From: Rhizobiaceae bacterium
Lineage (GTDB): Bacteria; Pseudomonadota; Alphaproteobacteria; Rhizobiales; Rhizobiaceae
Direction of reading: 5' to 3'
DNA length: 64,000 nt
NCBI GenBank assembly: GCA_029233925.1
Contig: JARGOX010000026.1
Span: 1-64,000, forward strand
Positions within the stretch are counted from its first letter, which is position 1. Each line of letters starts with the position of its first letter. The notes under the pieces are model-generated. The model did no database searches. It was not told the origin of the DNA and worked only from the letters and a program-made list of their open reading frames with translations. Made by a program: the position numbers and the translations under genes. Below are positions 1 to 8,850 of the stretch, piece by piece.

Positions 1-128
1 AAATCATCGCCGCCGTCAAAAGAGGGCACCAAATGTTGGAATCAATCCACTAGAAATCAGCACCTCATGAATGACGCTGGAAAATACAGCCTTATCCAGC
101 AAAGCTGACGTAACACCCCTGGGTAAGT

Positions 129-470
129 TTACTTCACCGTGACAACAAATGTGTCACCATAAAGCTGGAATTTTTCTTTTCCCTTTTTTGTCGCTTTGAA
201 AAGAATAGCCCGTGCCGGGACTTCCTTGTTGCAGGACTTGCTGTTGACTGTCCCTTTGCCGCCATCCTTGAAAACACCGATCTTTACACTGGGAAACTTC
301 GATCTCAAGCTGAAGAAACCGGGTGCGCGCTTTCCATCGCATTTGGTTCTGACACCCTTGAGTATGACAGTCTGGCCGACCTTTAGCGTGGTTTTGGGGT
401 GATAGGGGATTTGGCCTGCCCATGCCGTCGTTGCAACAAGACAAGCCACAGCAAATATGAAAAAACGCAT
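129..470 (-). CDS. small secreted protein of unknown function
   Basis: A 113-residue protein that I do not recognise. It starts with a clear Sec signal peptide (about residues 1-18, ending in TTAWA), so it is probably periplasmic. The ATG is preceded by GGAGG five bases upstream, which supports this start. The mature part is rich in Lys and Gly, has Cys residues near positions 44 and 80 that could form a disulfide, and looks like a short beta-rich domain. It stands alone, with no co-directional neighbour in the window. Confidence 0.7.
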   Translation of the reverse strand: MRFFIFAVACLVATTAWAGQIPYHPKTTLKVGQTVILKGVRTKCDGKRAPGFFSLRSKFPSVKIGVFKDGGKGTVNSKSCNKEVPARAILFKATKKGKEKFQLYGDTFVVTVK

Positions 471-716
471 CGTATCCTCCCGTTCAATATCTTTGGATAT
501 TTGTGCATTTTTTAAATGCCTTTGCCAGACCTATTTGTCATCTGCCGGGAATAATTTGCCAGCTTGGACGCTGGCTCGGTTCGCGGATCATCGCGCACGT
601 TCCGCCACACAGAAGCGGGCAGAAAACCATACGGGGAACTGCGTAAAACCTTCATCCTGAAAAAATGCACAATTATTGCTTTTGACATTTAGGCTGGCGA
701 AAGGTTGAAATCGCGC

Positions 717-1214
717 ATGTTTATTGCTCACATTCCAGCTGGCTATCTGGCTACAAACCTGCTCGTCCGAAAACAGGAAAACCGACGCGGCCTGCTCGCT
801 GTTGGACTGCTCTGCTCCGTTTTACCCGACTTTGATTTGCTCTGGTTCTATCTGGTCGACAATCGGCAGACCGTACACCACGAATATCTCTTTCACATGC
901 CATTGTTCTGGATCTCGCTTGCTTTGGCCGCGTGGTTCATCGCATGGATCGCGGGCCTTAAGGAAATGCGGTCTTACATTGTGGTGGCCCTGGTCAGTGT
1001 GTTGCTTCACCTGTTGCTGGACAGTTTTGCAGCGGAGATCTATTGGCTGAGACCATTCTCTGATGTGCATCTCAACCTCATTGAGGTGCCCGCCCGCTTT
1101 GGCTGGTGGGTCTGGAATTTTATCTTTCACTGGACCTTCGCAGCCGAACTGGCTATCGTCGCGGCCGCTGCCATTGTGTGGTGGCGCAGAACGAATGGAA
1201 CAAGCGCCAATTGA
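717..1214 (+). CDS. small integral membrane protein, YdjM/DUF457-like putative metal-dependent hydrolase
   Basis: A 165-residue membrane protein with about four hydrophobic helices. It carries the pattern seen in the YdjM/DUF457 family of inner-membrane putative metal-dependent hydrolases: HIP near the N-terminus, LPDFD, HHEYLFH and LLHLLLDS, which place His and Asp residues at helix ends as possible metal ligands. The frame is open from a TTG at 705, but the ATG at 717 has AAAGG at a better distance and begins directly with MFIAHIP, as in the family. The reaction is unknown. It is monocistronic here. Confidence 0.7.
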   Translation: MFIAHIPAGYLATNLLVRKQENRRGLLAVGLLCSVLPDFDLLWFYLVDNRQTVHHEYLFHMPLFWISLALAAWFIAWIAGLKEMRSYIVVALVSVLLHLLLDSFAAEIYWLRPFSDVHLNLIEVPARFGWWVWNFIFHWTFAAELAIVAAAAIVWWRRTNGTSAN

Positions 1215-1926
1215 GATGATGGCCTGATTTTCAGCCCGGTGCGAGGCACGGCGTCCCGCACCTCTGAGGAGCGTAAGGGAGAACGTGGGAGCCACGCTGA
1301 CCCCTCGGAATTTTTTTATGTTCACGGCAAGGGGCGGCATTCCTGATCCAACGAGGCACACCATCAGTTCAACGGCCATCTTTGCGAAATCTTTGATAGC
1401 TTGTTGCCTTTTCGGAGCTTGCGGACATGCATCCATGCGCGTCGGTGTGATCACCGACGCGACCGGAAATCCGCCCCATTGTGCGGTTCATGCGCGGGCA
1501 GAGGAAGGCAGATCAACAGCGATTCCAGGGTCGATTTCCCTTGCGTCCCTGATATCCTGCCTAAATGTGCCAGCGCATTCCCATACCAACAGAATTGCCA
1601 AGTCCCACAAATTGCGACGGTCCTGGGGTAGGTAAACTTGGCCTGCCTGTCACCAGCCATGAAGAGACCTTCAGACATCGGCAAGTCTTTGTTTTTATCG
1701 ACTATTGGGTACTTTACGGTTGCAAAAGTGACGTTGCATATCCCCAAATGGGATTGCACCCGCTCGGCGGAGAATCAGATTGACGCGTCTTGCTGATCGC
1801 AGGCCATGGCGTTAGGTTGCAGAATTATTGTTTTGCCTATGTGCGACAGCAGGGCGATTGTGTTGGCCCTGCGTTCTTTTGGAACCTGGGGTTTGCTGGA
1901 TTTTCAAATACAGGAACCATTTCACA
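1215..1926. other. 712-base stretch without a supportable gene
   Basis: Several short open frames run through this stretch on both strands, but none combines a ribosome binding site, a signal peptide or a recognisable motif. One modest hairpin (GTCGGTG with CACCGAC, 1441-1458) has no T-tract. It probably holds the promoter of the gene at 1927 and otherwise unassigned intergenic DNA. Confidence 0.5.
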
Positions 1927-2355
1927 ATGAAATATACCATACCCGCCCTATTGCTCGTTCTCCTGTCTGCCCCCGCCGCCTATGCCGACGCTGTTCACGT
2001 CAGCCGCGTGGATCTGTTTGCCACCTGCATAGCAAGTCAGAACCAAAAACAGAAGAAATGGATGCCGAATTTGTACACGCCGAGCCAGTTGGAACAGTTG
2101 GACCCATATCAGTTGAGATCGATGAGTGAAAGTTGTGCCTGTACGGTCAAAGAAGCCTTTGAATCTCTTTCTCAAGGCACGATTCAAGCCTTCAATACAT
2201 CCATGAAAGAGGGTGTTGGCGACATTATTCCCAGCAAGACAAAGGCATCAATGGAATTTCAAAAAGCCGGAATGACGGACAAGCAGATCGCTTGCAATGA
2301 GCAAAGCCTCAAATCGTCAGGTCTGTCTGAGCAAATAAAGAAATTGTCCAAATGA
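1927..2355 (+). CDS. small secreted protein of unknown function
   Basis: A 142-residue protein with a Sec signal peptide (MKYTIPALLLVLLSAPAAYA, residues 1-20). The frame is open upstream to 1828, but the signal peptide fixes the start at the ATG at 1927. The mature part is helical and polar, with four Cys residues: one near position 36, a closely spaced pair in ESCAC, and one near position 120. It may be disulfide-bonded in the periplasm. I do not recognise the family. There are no operon partners. Confidence 0.7.
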   Translation: MKYTIPALLLVLLSAPAAYADAVHVSRVDLFATCIASQNQKQKKWMPNLYTPSQLEQLDPYQLRSMSESCACTVKEAFESLSQGTIQAFNTSMKEGVGDIIPSKTKASMEFQKAGMTDKQIACNEQSLKSSGLSEQIKKLSK

Positions 2356-2510
2356 AATCGGCATGTCTCTAAGCGCTGCGGGTAAATGCCTTTAGGGGCT
2401 GGTCCTCAACGCTTGTCAGGTGCGCCTGGTGCGCATTGACCTCAATCGCGGATTCGGGTTTTATCCGGGACGCCCATCATTGACCCAGCCACTTTGAAGA
2501 GACAATTGCC

Positions 2511-3791
2511 ATGAATGAACCGACAGTGCTGATCGCCGGTGGCGGGATTGGTGGCCTTGCTTTGGCTCTGACGCTACACCAGATCGGCGTTCGCCCGATC
2601 GTTTTTGAATCGGTCAGGCAAATGCGTCCGCTTGGTGTCGGCATCAATATCCAGCCGAACGCGGTAAGAGAATTGCTCGACCTGGGCATCGGCAGGGATG
2701 AGTTGGATCAGGTGGGCCTGCCGGCGCTCGAATGGGCATTGGTGGGCATGAATGGCCAGGATATCTATTCCGAAACACGTGGCCTTGAGGCCGGGTACAA
2801 ATGGCCGCAATACGCCATGCACCGCGGCCAGTTCCACATGCTGCTCTACCGCAAACTTATTGAGCGTGCCGGTAGCGATGCCGTCCGGCTGGGCGCACGG
2901 GTGACGGGGTATGAGAAGAATGATGACGGCACGGTCACCGCCATTGTCGAGTCCCAGGATGGCCAGACGCATCACGTGACTGGCACATTGCTGGTTGGCG
3001 CCGACGGCATCCACTCTGCCGTTCGGGCGCAAATGCATGCGGATCAACCGCCCATCCATTGGGGCGGAGCGCTGATGTGGCGCGGCACCACGCGCGCCAG
3101 ACCCATTCGCACCGGATCATCCTTCATTGGGCTGGGCACCCACCGGCAGCGGATGGTGATCTATCCGATTTCTCACCCTGATCCCGATGGTCTTGCCTTG
3201 ATCAACTGGATCGCCGAAGTGACGGTTGATGATCCGGGCGCGCGCGATTCCGGCTGGTTCAAGCCGGTGGAAATCGACGCCTTCATCCATCATTTCGAGG
3301 ATTGGAAATACGATTGGCTGGATGTGCCGGCTCTCTTGCGTGGCGCGGACATCGCCTATGAAAATCCGATGATCGACCGCGATCCGGTTTCCACCTGGCG
3401 CGATGGTCCCGTCGCCTTGCTGGGCGATGCAGCCCATGCCATGTATCCGACCGGGTCGAACGGCGCCAGCCAGGCGATCATGGACGCCCGGGTCCTCGGT
3501 GCAAAATTTGTCAATCAAGGCGTGAACGCAGATGCGCTGGCAGCCTACGACGATGCACTTTGCGGCCCCATATCGGAACTGATATTGCGCAACCGGGGTG
3601 CCGGTCCCTTCGGACTGCTCAACATGGTCGATGAACGCTGCGGCGGCACGTTCGAAAACATCGATGATGTCATCGCACCGGAGGAACGGACCGCCTTCAT
3701 GGCCGGTTACAAGGCCGCGGCCGGATTTGCAATCGAAAAACTCAACAATGCGCCCGCGACGATTGGACCCGGCGCATTGGTTCAGAGGTAA
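2511..3791 (+). CDS. FAD-dependent monooxygenase (PhzS / salicylate-hydroxylase type)
   Basis: A 426-residue class A flavoprotein monooxygenase. It shows the dinucleotide-binding GGGIGG at residues 10-15, the conserved substrate-side segment with YAMHRGQFH near residue 105, the DG-type motif VGADGIHSAVR near residue 165, and the second FAD motif LLGDAAHAMYPTGSNGASQ around residue 305. Such enzymes hydroxylate aromatic or heteroaromatic rings using NAD(P)H and O2. The overall pattern is closest to the flavin-dependent oxidoreductases grouped with PhzS. It is monocistronic, without transporter or pathway genes, so the substrate is unknown. The start is the ATG at 2511, preceded by GAAGAGA. Confidence 0.88.
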   Translation: MNEPTVLIAGGGIGGLALALTLHQIGVRPIVFESVRQMRPLGVGINIQPNAVRELLDLGIGRDELDQVGLPALEWALVGMNGQDIYSETRGLEAGYKWPQYAMHRGQFHMLLYRKLIERAGSDAVRLGARVTGYEKNDDGTVTAIVESQDGQTHHVTGTLLVGADGIHSAVRAQMHADQPPIHWGGALMWRGTTRARPIRTGSSFIGLGTHRQRMVIYPISHPDPDGLALINWIAEVTVDDPGARDSGWFKPVEIDAFIHHFEDWKYDWLDVPALLRGADIAYENPMIDRDPVSTWRDGPVALLGDAAHAMYPTGSNGASQAIMDARVLGAKFVNQGVNADALAAYDDALCGPISELILRNRGAGPFGLLNMVDERCGGTFENIDDVIAPEERTAFMAGYKAAAGFAIEKLNNAPATIGPGALVQR

Positions 3792-4078
3792 ACGCCTCTC
3801 GTTCGATCCAGCGCTTTCCTGTGAGGGAGTCCGTTGTTGTCTGAAGATGGACGTCAGAGTGATTTGAGGATTGGGGGCTTTGGCTTATCGGTTGATTGAC
3901 AGGCTCTAAAGTGTGTGAGAGCCACCAGGACAGCACCTGACGCATTGCCCAATTCCGGTCCACCAGATGCAAACATCCTCGTCGTGACCTGCGTCGGGTG
4001 GATCCTGTCACCAGTGCTGGACTTCCTGGCTCTCTTCAGAAGGTGCAGAACTGCTTCAGCTGATATTCGCTAATCAGT

Positions 4079-4975
4079 TCACGTCTTTTGCTTTGATCGT
4101 GCAACGCTGTGACGGGCGCTATCGAGGTGCGCTTTCATCAACTCTGACGCATGCGTGCGGTCGCCCTCCTGCAGAGCGGTCAGGATTCGCAGGTGCTCCT
4201 GGCACCATTCACGGATACGGCGACTGTTACTGTAGCTGGCAAATTCCAGCAAACGTCGGAGCCGGTTTTGGTGTTGAATCGACTGGATAACAAATGTGTT
4301 GCCAGTGCACTCGGCGATGACTTCATGGAAATTGGCATCGAGATTGAACAATTGTCGCGCCGGCAGACTGTTGAAATCCGGCCGCGCCAACAGATTCAGG
4401 TGCTCCAGACGGATTTGCTCAATGGTTGACGGGGCAATGGTGAAGTCTTCCATCAAAATTCCGGCTGGTTCAATCAACATTCGGAATTCGTAGCTTGCAT
4501 TCAATGCGATCTTGTTATCAAGCGTTGGCTGGAAGATCCAGTTACGACCAGGTCCACGAATAACCAAACCATCAGAAGCCAGCGCCAGAAGCGTTTTCTG
4601 CATGGTAATGCGGTCGACGCTGTATCGATGGGATAACTCGGCCTGCCCAACTGTTTCAGCAAGTCGTTGCGCCAATCTATCTTCGACGATTCGCGCGTAA
4701 AGATCTTGCTGCGGCGAGTTCGGAACTTCAACTTCGGCCTGCTCCAGCTCTTCCGCGCCAAGCTTCATGATGAAGCCTTTGTTTTTGCGAGCTTCAACGA
4801 TGCCACGCTCCTCAAGCAACATTAATGCGGCGCGGATCGGGGTGCGAGAGACCTGGAGCATGTCAGCGAGATGTTGCTCGCGAAGATGAAAATTGGCTTG
4901 GAAACGCGACGCACGCGCCAGCTCGATGATTCGATTGGCGAGGAGGTAACGGCTTTGGCGAGGGTTGTTGTCCAT
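4079..4975 (-). CDS. GntR-family transcriptional regulator, FadR/FCD subgroup
   Basis: A 298-residue regulator. An N-terminal winged helix-turn-helix (about residues 8-70, with LADMLQVSRTPIRAALMLLEERGIVEARKNKGF) is followed by a helical ligand-binding region with the FCD arrangement of His and Asp residues. It includes NLDANFHEVIAECTGN near residue 220 and a late His in the segment LMKAHLDSARHS. FCD domains usually bind a metal and a carboxylate or amino-acid-like ligand. It is divergent from the transporter and catabolic operon starting at 5271, so it probably represses that operon and itself from the AT-rich 4976-5270 region. Confidence 0.85.
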   Translation of the reverse strand: MDNNPRQSRYLLANRIIELARASRFQANFHLREQHLADMLQVSRTPIRAALMLLEERGIVEARKNKGFIMKLGAEELEQAEVEVPNSPQQDLYARIVEDRLAQRLAETVGQAELSHRYSVDRITMQKTLLALASDGLVIRGPGRNWIFQPTLDNKIALNASYEFRMLIEPAGILMEDFTIAPSTIEQIRLEHLNLLARPDFNSLPARQLFNLDANFHEVIAECTGNTFVIQSIQHQNRLRRLLEFASYSNSRRIREWCQEHLRILTALQEGDRTHASELMKAHLDSARHSVARSKQKT

Positions 4976-5007
4976 AATTACAAATATTGTATTGAGAATT
5001 GCCCAAA

Positions 5008-5037
5008 ATACAGGCGATGTATGCCTATTATACAGGC
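5008..5037. promoter_or_regulatory. repeated half-sites in the gntR / ABC-operon divergent region, possible operator
   Basis: ATACAGGC occurs at 5008-5015 and again at 5030-5037, exactly 22 bases (two helical turns) apart. TGTAT at 5018-5022 and ATACA at 5030-5034 form an inverted repeat across a 7-base spacer. This lies just upstream of the GntR start at 4975, within an AT-rich intergenic region. It is a plausible site for the adjacent regulator, but no experimental consensus was available to compare. Confidence 0.35.
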
Positions 5038-5270
5038 AATCTTCAAAAATTCAAACATTTCCTCTCCTTGTATGCGTTCGTGTTCATGATAGCTCAAACA
5101 AAAGTGGACGCCAAATTTTTATTTATCCTTATTATTACAAGATGTTATGATGCTTATCGCAAAAAACGCCTCTGCGCGTCAATGTGGGTTGACGTGTTGC
5201 TGTTGTGATTGTACATTTTTGCGAAATAAAAACAATGAAAGACAAGATCTGCAACATAGGGGAACTCAAA

Positions 5271-6095
5271 ATGAACAACATTCTTCGTAGTCTTCTGCTC
5301 GTAGCCATGCCGCTTTCGGTCTTTGCTGCTTCCGGCCCTGCGGCAGCTCAATCGCTTGACGGTGTAAAGCTCGTCGAGCCCGGCAAGTTAACCTACGGCG
5401 TCGCTGCAAGCTTCGCGCCCTTCGAATATGTCAATGAAGGCGAGCTGACTGGCTTTGATATCGACTTCATTCAGGCGATTTCTGAAAAGCTAGAAATCGA
5501 ACTCCTGGCCATGAACATGGAGTTCAAGGGGCTTATTCCGGCTTTGCAGGGAGGCCGCATCGATATCATCAACTCCGCCATGTACATCAATCCGACCCGC
5601 TCCGAGCAGGTCGAGTTCGTCCCCTATCTGAAAATCGGCAACAATGTTCTGGTACAGGCCGGCAACCCCAAGGGGATCACCGGGCGTGACGACTCGATCT
5701 GCGGCATGACCATTGCCGTGACTCTGGGCGGCATTTCGGAAAGCCAGGCGCGCGCTGATAACGATCGCTGCGTAGCCGCCGGTCTCGGCGAAGTGAAGGT
5801 GCTTACGCTTCCCACTGCGCAGGACAGCGCGCTGTCGCTGAGCCAGGGTCGTGCCGACGCGAACTATGAAAGCACCCCGGGCGCAGTCATGGCATTGGAG
5901 AAGACGGGTGGCATTTTCGAGATTGCCGGTGAGCCCTTTGAGATGAACACTCAGATCGGTATTGCAACTCCGAAGGGATCGACGGAACTGCAGGCGGCCC
6001 TTGCCGCTGCAATCCAGGCGATGGTTGACGATGGGTCCTACAAAGCGTTGATCGCGAAATGGAAATTCCCGGAGTCGGTTTCCCTGTTCGACTAA
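5271..6095 (+). CDS. ABC transporter substrate-binding protein, polar amino-acid family (family 3)
   Basis: A 274-residue periplasmic binding protein with a signal peptide of about 26 residues (ending GPAAAQ). The mature protein has the family-3 opening LTYGVAASFAPFEYVNEGELTGFDIDF and a late QIGIATPKG segment. The start chosen is the ATG at 5271, with AGGGGAA upstream; the longer frame from 5205 would bury the signal peptide. It is the first gene of the operon 5271-12065 and is followed by a strong hairpin and then the permease. The ligand is probably an amino-acid-like solute that the downstream M20, enolase and M24 enzymes then process. Confidence 0.9.
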   Translation: MNNILRSLLLVAMPLSVFAASGPAAAQSLDGVKLVEPGKLTYGVAASFAPFEYVNEGELTGFDIDFIQAISEKLEIELLAMNMEFKGLIPALQGGRIDIINSAMYINPTRSEQVEFVPYLKIGNNVLVQAGNPKGITGRDDSICGMTIAVTLGGISESQARADNDRCVAAGLGEVKVLTLPTAQDSALSLSQGRADANYESTPGAVMALEKTGGIFEIAGEPFEMNTQIGIATPKGSTELQAALAAAIQAMVDDGSYKALIAKWKFPESVSLFD

Positions 6096-6108
6096 TACCA
6101 TACCCTTG

Positions 6109-6134
6109 CCGGAGGACGCGCCCGCGTCCTCCGG
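6109..6134 (+). terminator. intercistronic hairpin downstream of the binding-protein gene
   Basis: CCGGAGGACGCG (6109-6120) pairs perfectly with CGCGTCCTCCGG (6123-6134), a 12-base inverted repeat with almost no loop and no T-tract. It lies between the binding-protein stop and the permease start, where transport operons often have a hairpin that protects the upstream mRNA from 3' decay or attenuates transcription. This would raise the ratio of binding protein to permease. Confidence 0.6.
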
Positions 6135-6195
6135 AGCCTGGGTCCGCAACTATCCGGTCGTATGAGGCTCGCTCCAAAACAGGGAACGCTGATTG

Positions 6196-6924
6196 ATGTC
6201 ATTTGAATTGGTCCTGCAATATCTCCTCTCGCCGACATTCTTTCATGGTGCGGTGATGACGCTGCTGATTACGGTCAGTTCACTCGTCTTTGGCCTTCTG
6301 GCCGGCCTGGTCGTCGCCCTGATCAATCAGGTGAAATTTCCGCCGATCCAATGGATTGCGATGTTTTATCTATGGCTGTTCCGCGGCACGCCGGTCTTGT
6401 TTCAGATCATTTTCATCTACAATGTGCTGCCGTCCTTCGGTATTCGGCTGTCGGCTTTCGCGTCGGGCGTTATCGCGCTTTCGTTGAACGAAGGTGCCTA
6501 TATGGCCGAGATCATCCGTTCAGGCCTGCAGGCCATCAAAAGCGGCCAGCGCACCGCCGGTCTGGCTCTCGGCATGACGAAGCTGACAGTGATGCGGTAT
6601 ATCGTGATGCCGCAAGCAGCGCGCATCATGCTGCCGCCGATTGGAAATCAGACCATCGGCATGCTCAAGACATCTGCGCTGGTATCGGTGATCGCAGTGG
6701 AAGAATTGCTGCTGATTGCCAATCAGACGGCGTCCGCCACCTTCCGCTATTTCGAGGCTCTCAGCGCTGCCGGCATCTATTATCTGGCGCTGACAACCAT
6801 CTTCATGGCCGGCCAATACTGGATGGAGCGTTCTCTGGAGCCAATGCGCAAACGCCAGAAAAAACCCTCCATTCTTGCCATCCTGTTTAAGCCCGCTGCC
6901 AATGGAACCGAGGACAACCGATGA
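6196..6924 (+). CDS. ABC transporter permease, polar amino-acid type (HisM/GlnP-like)
   Basis: A 242-residue inner-membrane permease with about five transmembrane helices. It has the cytoplasmic EAA-like loop GQRTAGLALGMTKLTV followed by the MPQAARIMLPP segment that docks on the ATPase. The family usually has either one or two permease genes; only one is present, so the channel would be a homodimer. The ATG at 6196 is preferred over the TTG at 6193. The last bases overlap the ATPase start (ATGA at 6921). Confidence 0.88.
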   Translation: MSFELVLQYLLSPTFFHGAVMTLLITVSSLVFGLLAGLVVALINQVKFPPIQWIAMFYLWLFRGTPVLFQIIFIYNVLPSFGIRLSAFASGVIALSLNEGAYMAEIIRSGLQAIKSGQRTAGLALGMTKLTVMRYIVMPQAARIMLPPIGNQTIGMLKTSALVSVIAVEELLLIANQTASATFRYFEALSAAGIYYLALTTIFMAGQYWMERSLEPMRKRQKKPSILAILFKPAANGTEDNR

Positions 6925-7661
6925 CCAGTTCCCCCTTTCTGGACGTCAAGGGTGTCCACAAATATTTCGACCACTTGCATGTGTTGAAGAACTGCTCATT
7001 CTCCGTGGAGAAGGGGGAGACCGTCGTTCTGATTGGCCCTTCGGGGTCCGGTAAATCGACGCTTCTGCGCTGTATCAATCTCCTGAATCCGCCGAGCAAA
7101 GGATCGATTCGCTTCGAAGGAAATGAAGTCAGCGCCGATCTTCGCAATGCCCACAAATTACGTGCGCAGATTGGCATGGTGTTCCAGAATTTTGAACTTT
7201 TCCAACATCTCAACGCGATCGAGAACATTATGCTGGCACCTATGCGGGTGCTCGGTTATTCGCGACTGGATGCGCACGATCTGGCGGTCGATCTATTGGA
7301 CAAGGTTCACATGCCGGATCGAGCCGATCATCTTCCCGAAGAGCTTTCTGGTGGGCAACAGCAGCGCGTGGCAATTGCGCGCGCTTTGGCGATGAAGCCA
7401 AAGCTCATGCTCTATGACGAACCAACCTCGGCGCTTGACCCGGAGATGATCCGCGAAGTGCTTGACGTCATGGCCGAACTGTCCGCCGATGGAATGACCT
7501 CGGTTTGCGTCACTCACGAAATGGGTTTTGCGCGCAAAGCCGCAGACAGGATCATATTCATGGAAGAGGGCTGCATCATCGAGAATACCTCAAGCGATGT
7601 CTTCTTCAGTGGTGAAGCCACGGAACGCGTCCGGAAATTCCTCGATCAGATCCTGCATTGA
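6921..7661 (+). CDS. ABC transporter ATP-binding protein, polar amino-acid type (GlnQ/HisP-like)
   Basis: A 246-residue ATPase with Walker A GPSGSGKST (residues 39-47), signature LSGGQQQRVAIARAL and Walker B LMLYDEPTSALDPE followed by the switch His in CVTHEMGFA. All motifs are intact. It overlaps the permease by four bases, which implies translational coupling. It energises uptake of the solute bound by the 5271-6095 protein. Confidence 0.92.
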   Translation: MTSSPFLDVKGVHKYFDHLHVLKNCSFSVEKGETVVLIGPSGSGKSTLLRCINLLNPPSKGSIRFEGNEVSADLRNAHKLRAQIGMVFQNFELFQHLNAIENIMLAPMRVLGYSRLDAHDLAVDLLDKVHMPDRADHLPEELSGGQQQRVAIARALAMKPKLMLYDEPTSALDPEMIREVLDVMAELSADGMTSVCVTHEMGFARKAADRIIFMEEGCIIENTSSDVFFSGEATERVRKFLDQILH

Positions 7662-7689
7662 ACTGCATTCCGCCAACGGGAAATCCAAA

Positions 7690-8847
7690 ATGAATTTTCA
7701 CCCTGACGCCCATCGCATGAAGCGTGAGCTTGCCGAGCTCGTCGCGATTAATTCTGAAAATCCGCCCGGCGGTGAGGGCGAGGTTGCTCTCTGGATTCGC
7801 GAGGCGCTCGCGCCCCTGGGGTTTGAAATTGCCTTGATTGAATATGCGCCGCGGCGATTTAATGTAGAGGCACGGCTGGCCAATGGGCCTGGCCCGGTCT
7901 TCGCGTTCAACACCCACATGGACACCGTGCCAGCCGGCGACGGTTGGACGACGGATGCTTTCATTTTGAACGAACGTGAAGGGTTGCTCTACGGGCGCGG
8001 CAGTTGCGATTGCAAGGGACCTCTGGCTGCCATGATCGAAGCGGTGCGCATGTTGGTCACCCAACGGCAAGAATGGTCGGGAACATTGCTGGCCGTATTT
8101 ACCGGTGATGAGGAAGTGGCGAGCGCAGGAGCGCGCCATTACGCTGCTTCCAAACCAAAGATCGACGCGGTCGTTGTTGGAGAACCCACCGGCAATGCGT
8201 GTTTTTCCGCGCATAAGGGTTCGTTCCGGCCGGTTGTCCGTGTATCGGGCAAGGCGGCACATTCAGGCAGTCCGCATCTCGGGGAGAATGCCGTTTATCG
8301 CGCGGGCGCGTTGATGCCGCTGGTGGCCGCTTTCCATGCCGAGGAATTGTCCCGTCGCACCCATCCTCTTGTCGGAAGTCCCAGCCTGACAGTCACCCGC
8401 ATCAACGGCGGGCATGCCGACAATGTCATTCCTGCAGATTGCGAATTGCTGCTCGACCGACGCCTGATTCCCGGCGAAACCGACGCCAGCGCAGAAGCGG
8501 AAATCCGAACACTTCTGGTTGATGCACAAAAAAATCACGGTATTCGCGCCGAAATCATTGGCTATCACGCAACGACGGGCGGGGCGACGGATACGCCAGT
8601 ATCGGCCGCAGTGGTGCAGGCGGCGCTATCGGCTTGCGCAGCGGCGGGCGTGGCCAAACCCGGTCCATTCGGCTTTCAGGGCGCCTGTGATCTGGTGCAT
8701 TTCATCGAGGCCGGCGCGCAGGGCGTGGTGATTGGTGCGGGTGATATTCGTGTCGCCCATCGTCCGGATGAATTTGTGCCGACGGATGAGTTTGTTACCA
8801 GCGCAGCAATCTACGCTGATATCGCCCGGCGTGTATTCAAGGGTTAA
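7690..8847 (+). CDS. M20-family metallo-amidohydrolase (ArgE/DapE-like)
   Basis: A 385-residue dizinc hydrolase of the ArgE/DapE/ACY1 group. Visible residues are H76 and D78 in THMDTV, the bridging D107 in GRGSCDCKG, the general base and ligand pair E141-E142 in GDEE, and a C-terminal His in the segment RVAHRPDE. The dimerisation lid lies between about residues 175 and 290. These enzymes cleave N-acyl, N-succinyl or similar amide bonds on amino acids. A longer frame from 7528 overlaps the ATPase; the ATG at 7690 leaves 28 bases and aligns with the family N-terminus. Its place in the operon suggests that the imported compound is an N-substituted amino acid or small peptide. Confidence 0.88.
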   Translation: MNFHPDAHRMKRELAELVAINSENPPGGEGEVALWIREALAPLGFEIALIEYAPRRFNVEARLANGPGPVFAFNTHMDTVPAGDGWTTDAFILNEREGLLYGRGSCDCKGPLAAMIEAVRMLVTQRQEWSGTLLAVFTGDEEVASAGARHYAASKPKIDAVVVGEPTGNACFSAHKGSFRPVVRVSGKAAHSGSPHLGENAVYRAGALMPLVAAFHAEELSRRTHPLVGSPSLTVTRINGGHADNVIPADCELLLDRRLIPGETDASAEAEIRTLLVDAQKNHGIRAEIIGYHATTGGATDTPVSAAVVQAALSACAAAGVAKPGPFGFQGACDLVHFIEAGAQGVVIGAGDIRVAHRPDEFVPTDEFVTSAAIYADIARRVFKG

Positions 8848-8850
8848 GAC

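Noticed and set aside
1451..1759. A 102-codon minus-strand frame in the 1215-1926 gap.
   Set aside because: No ribosome binding site or familiar segment; overlapping frames of similar length exist on the other strand.
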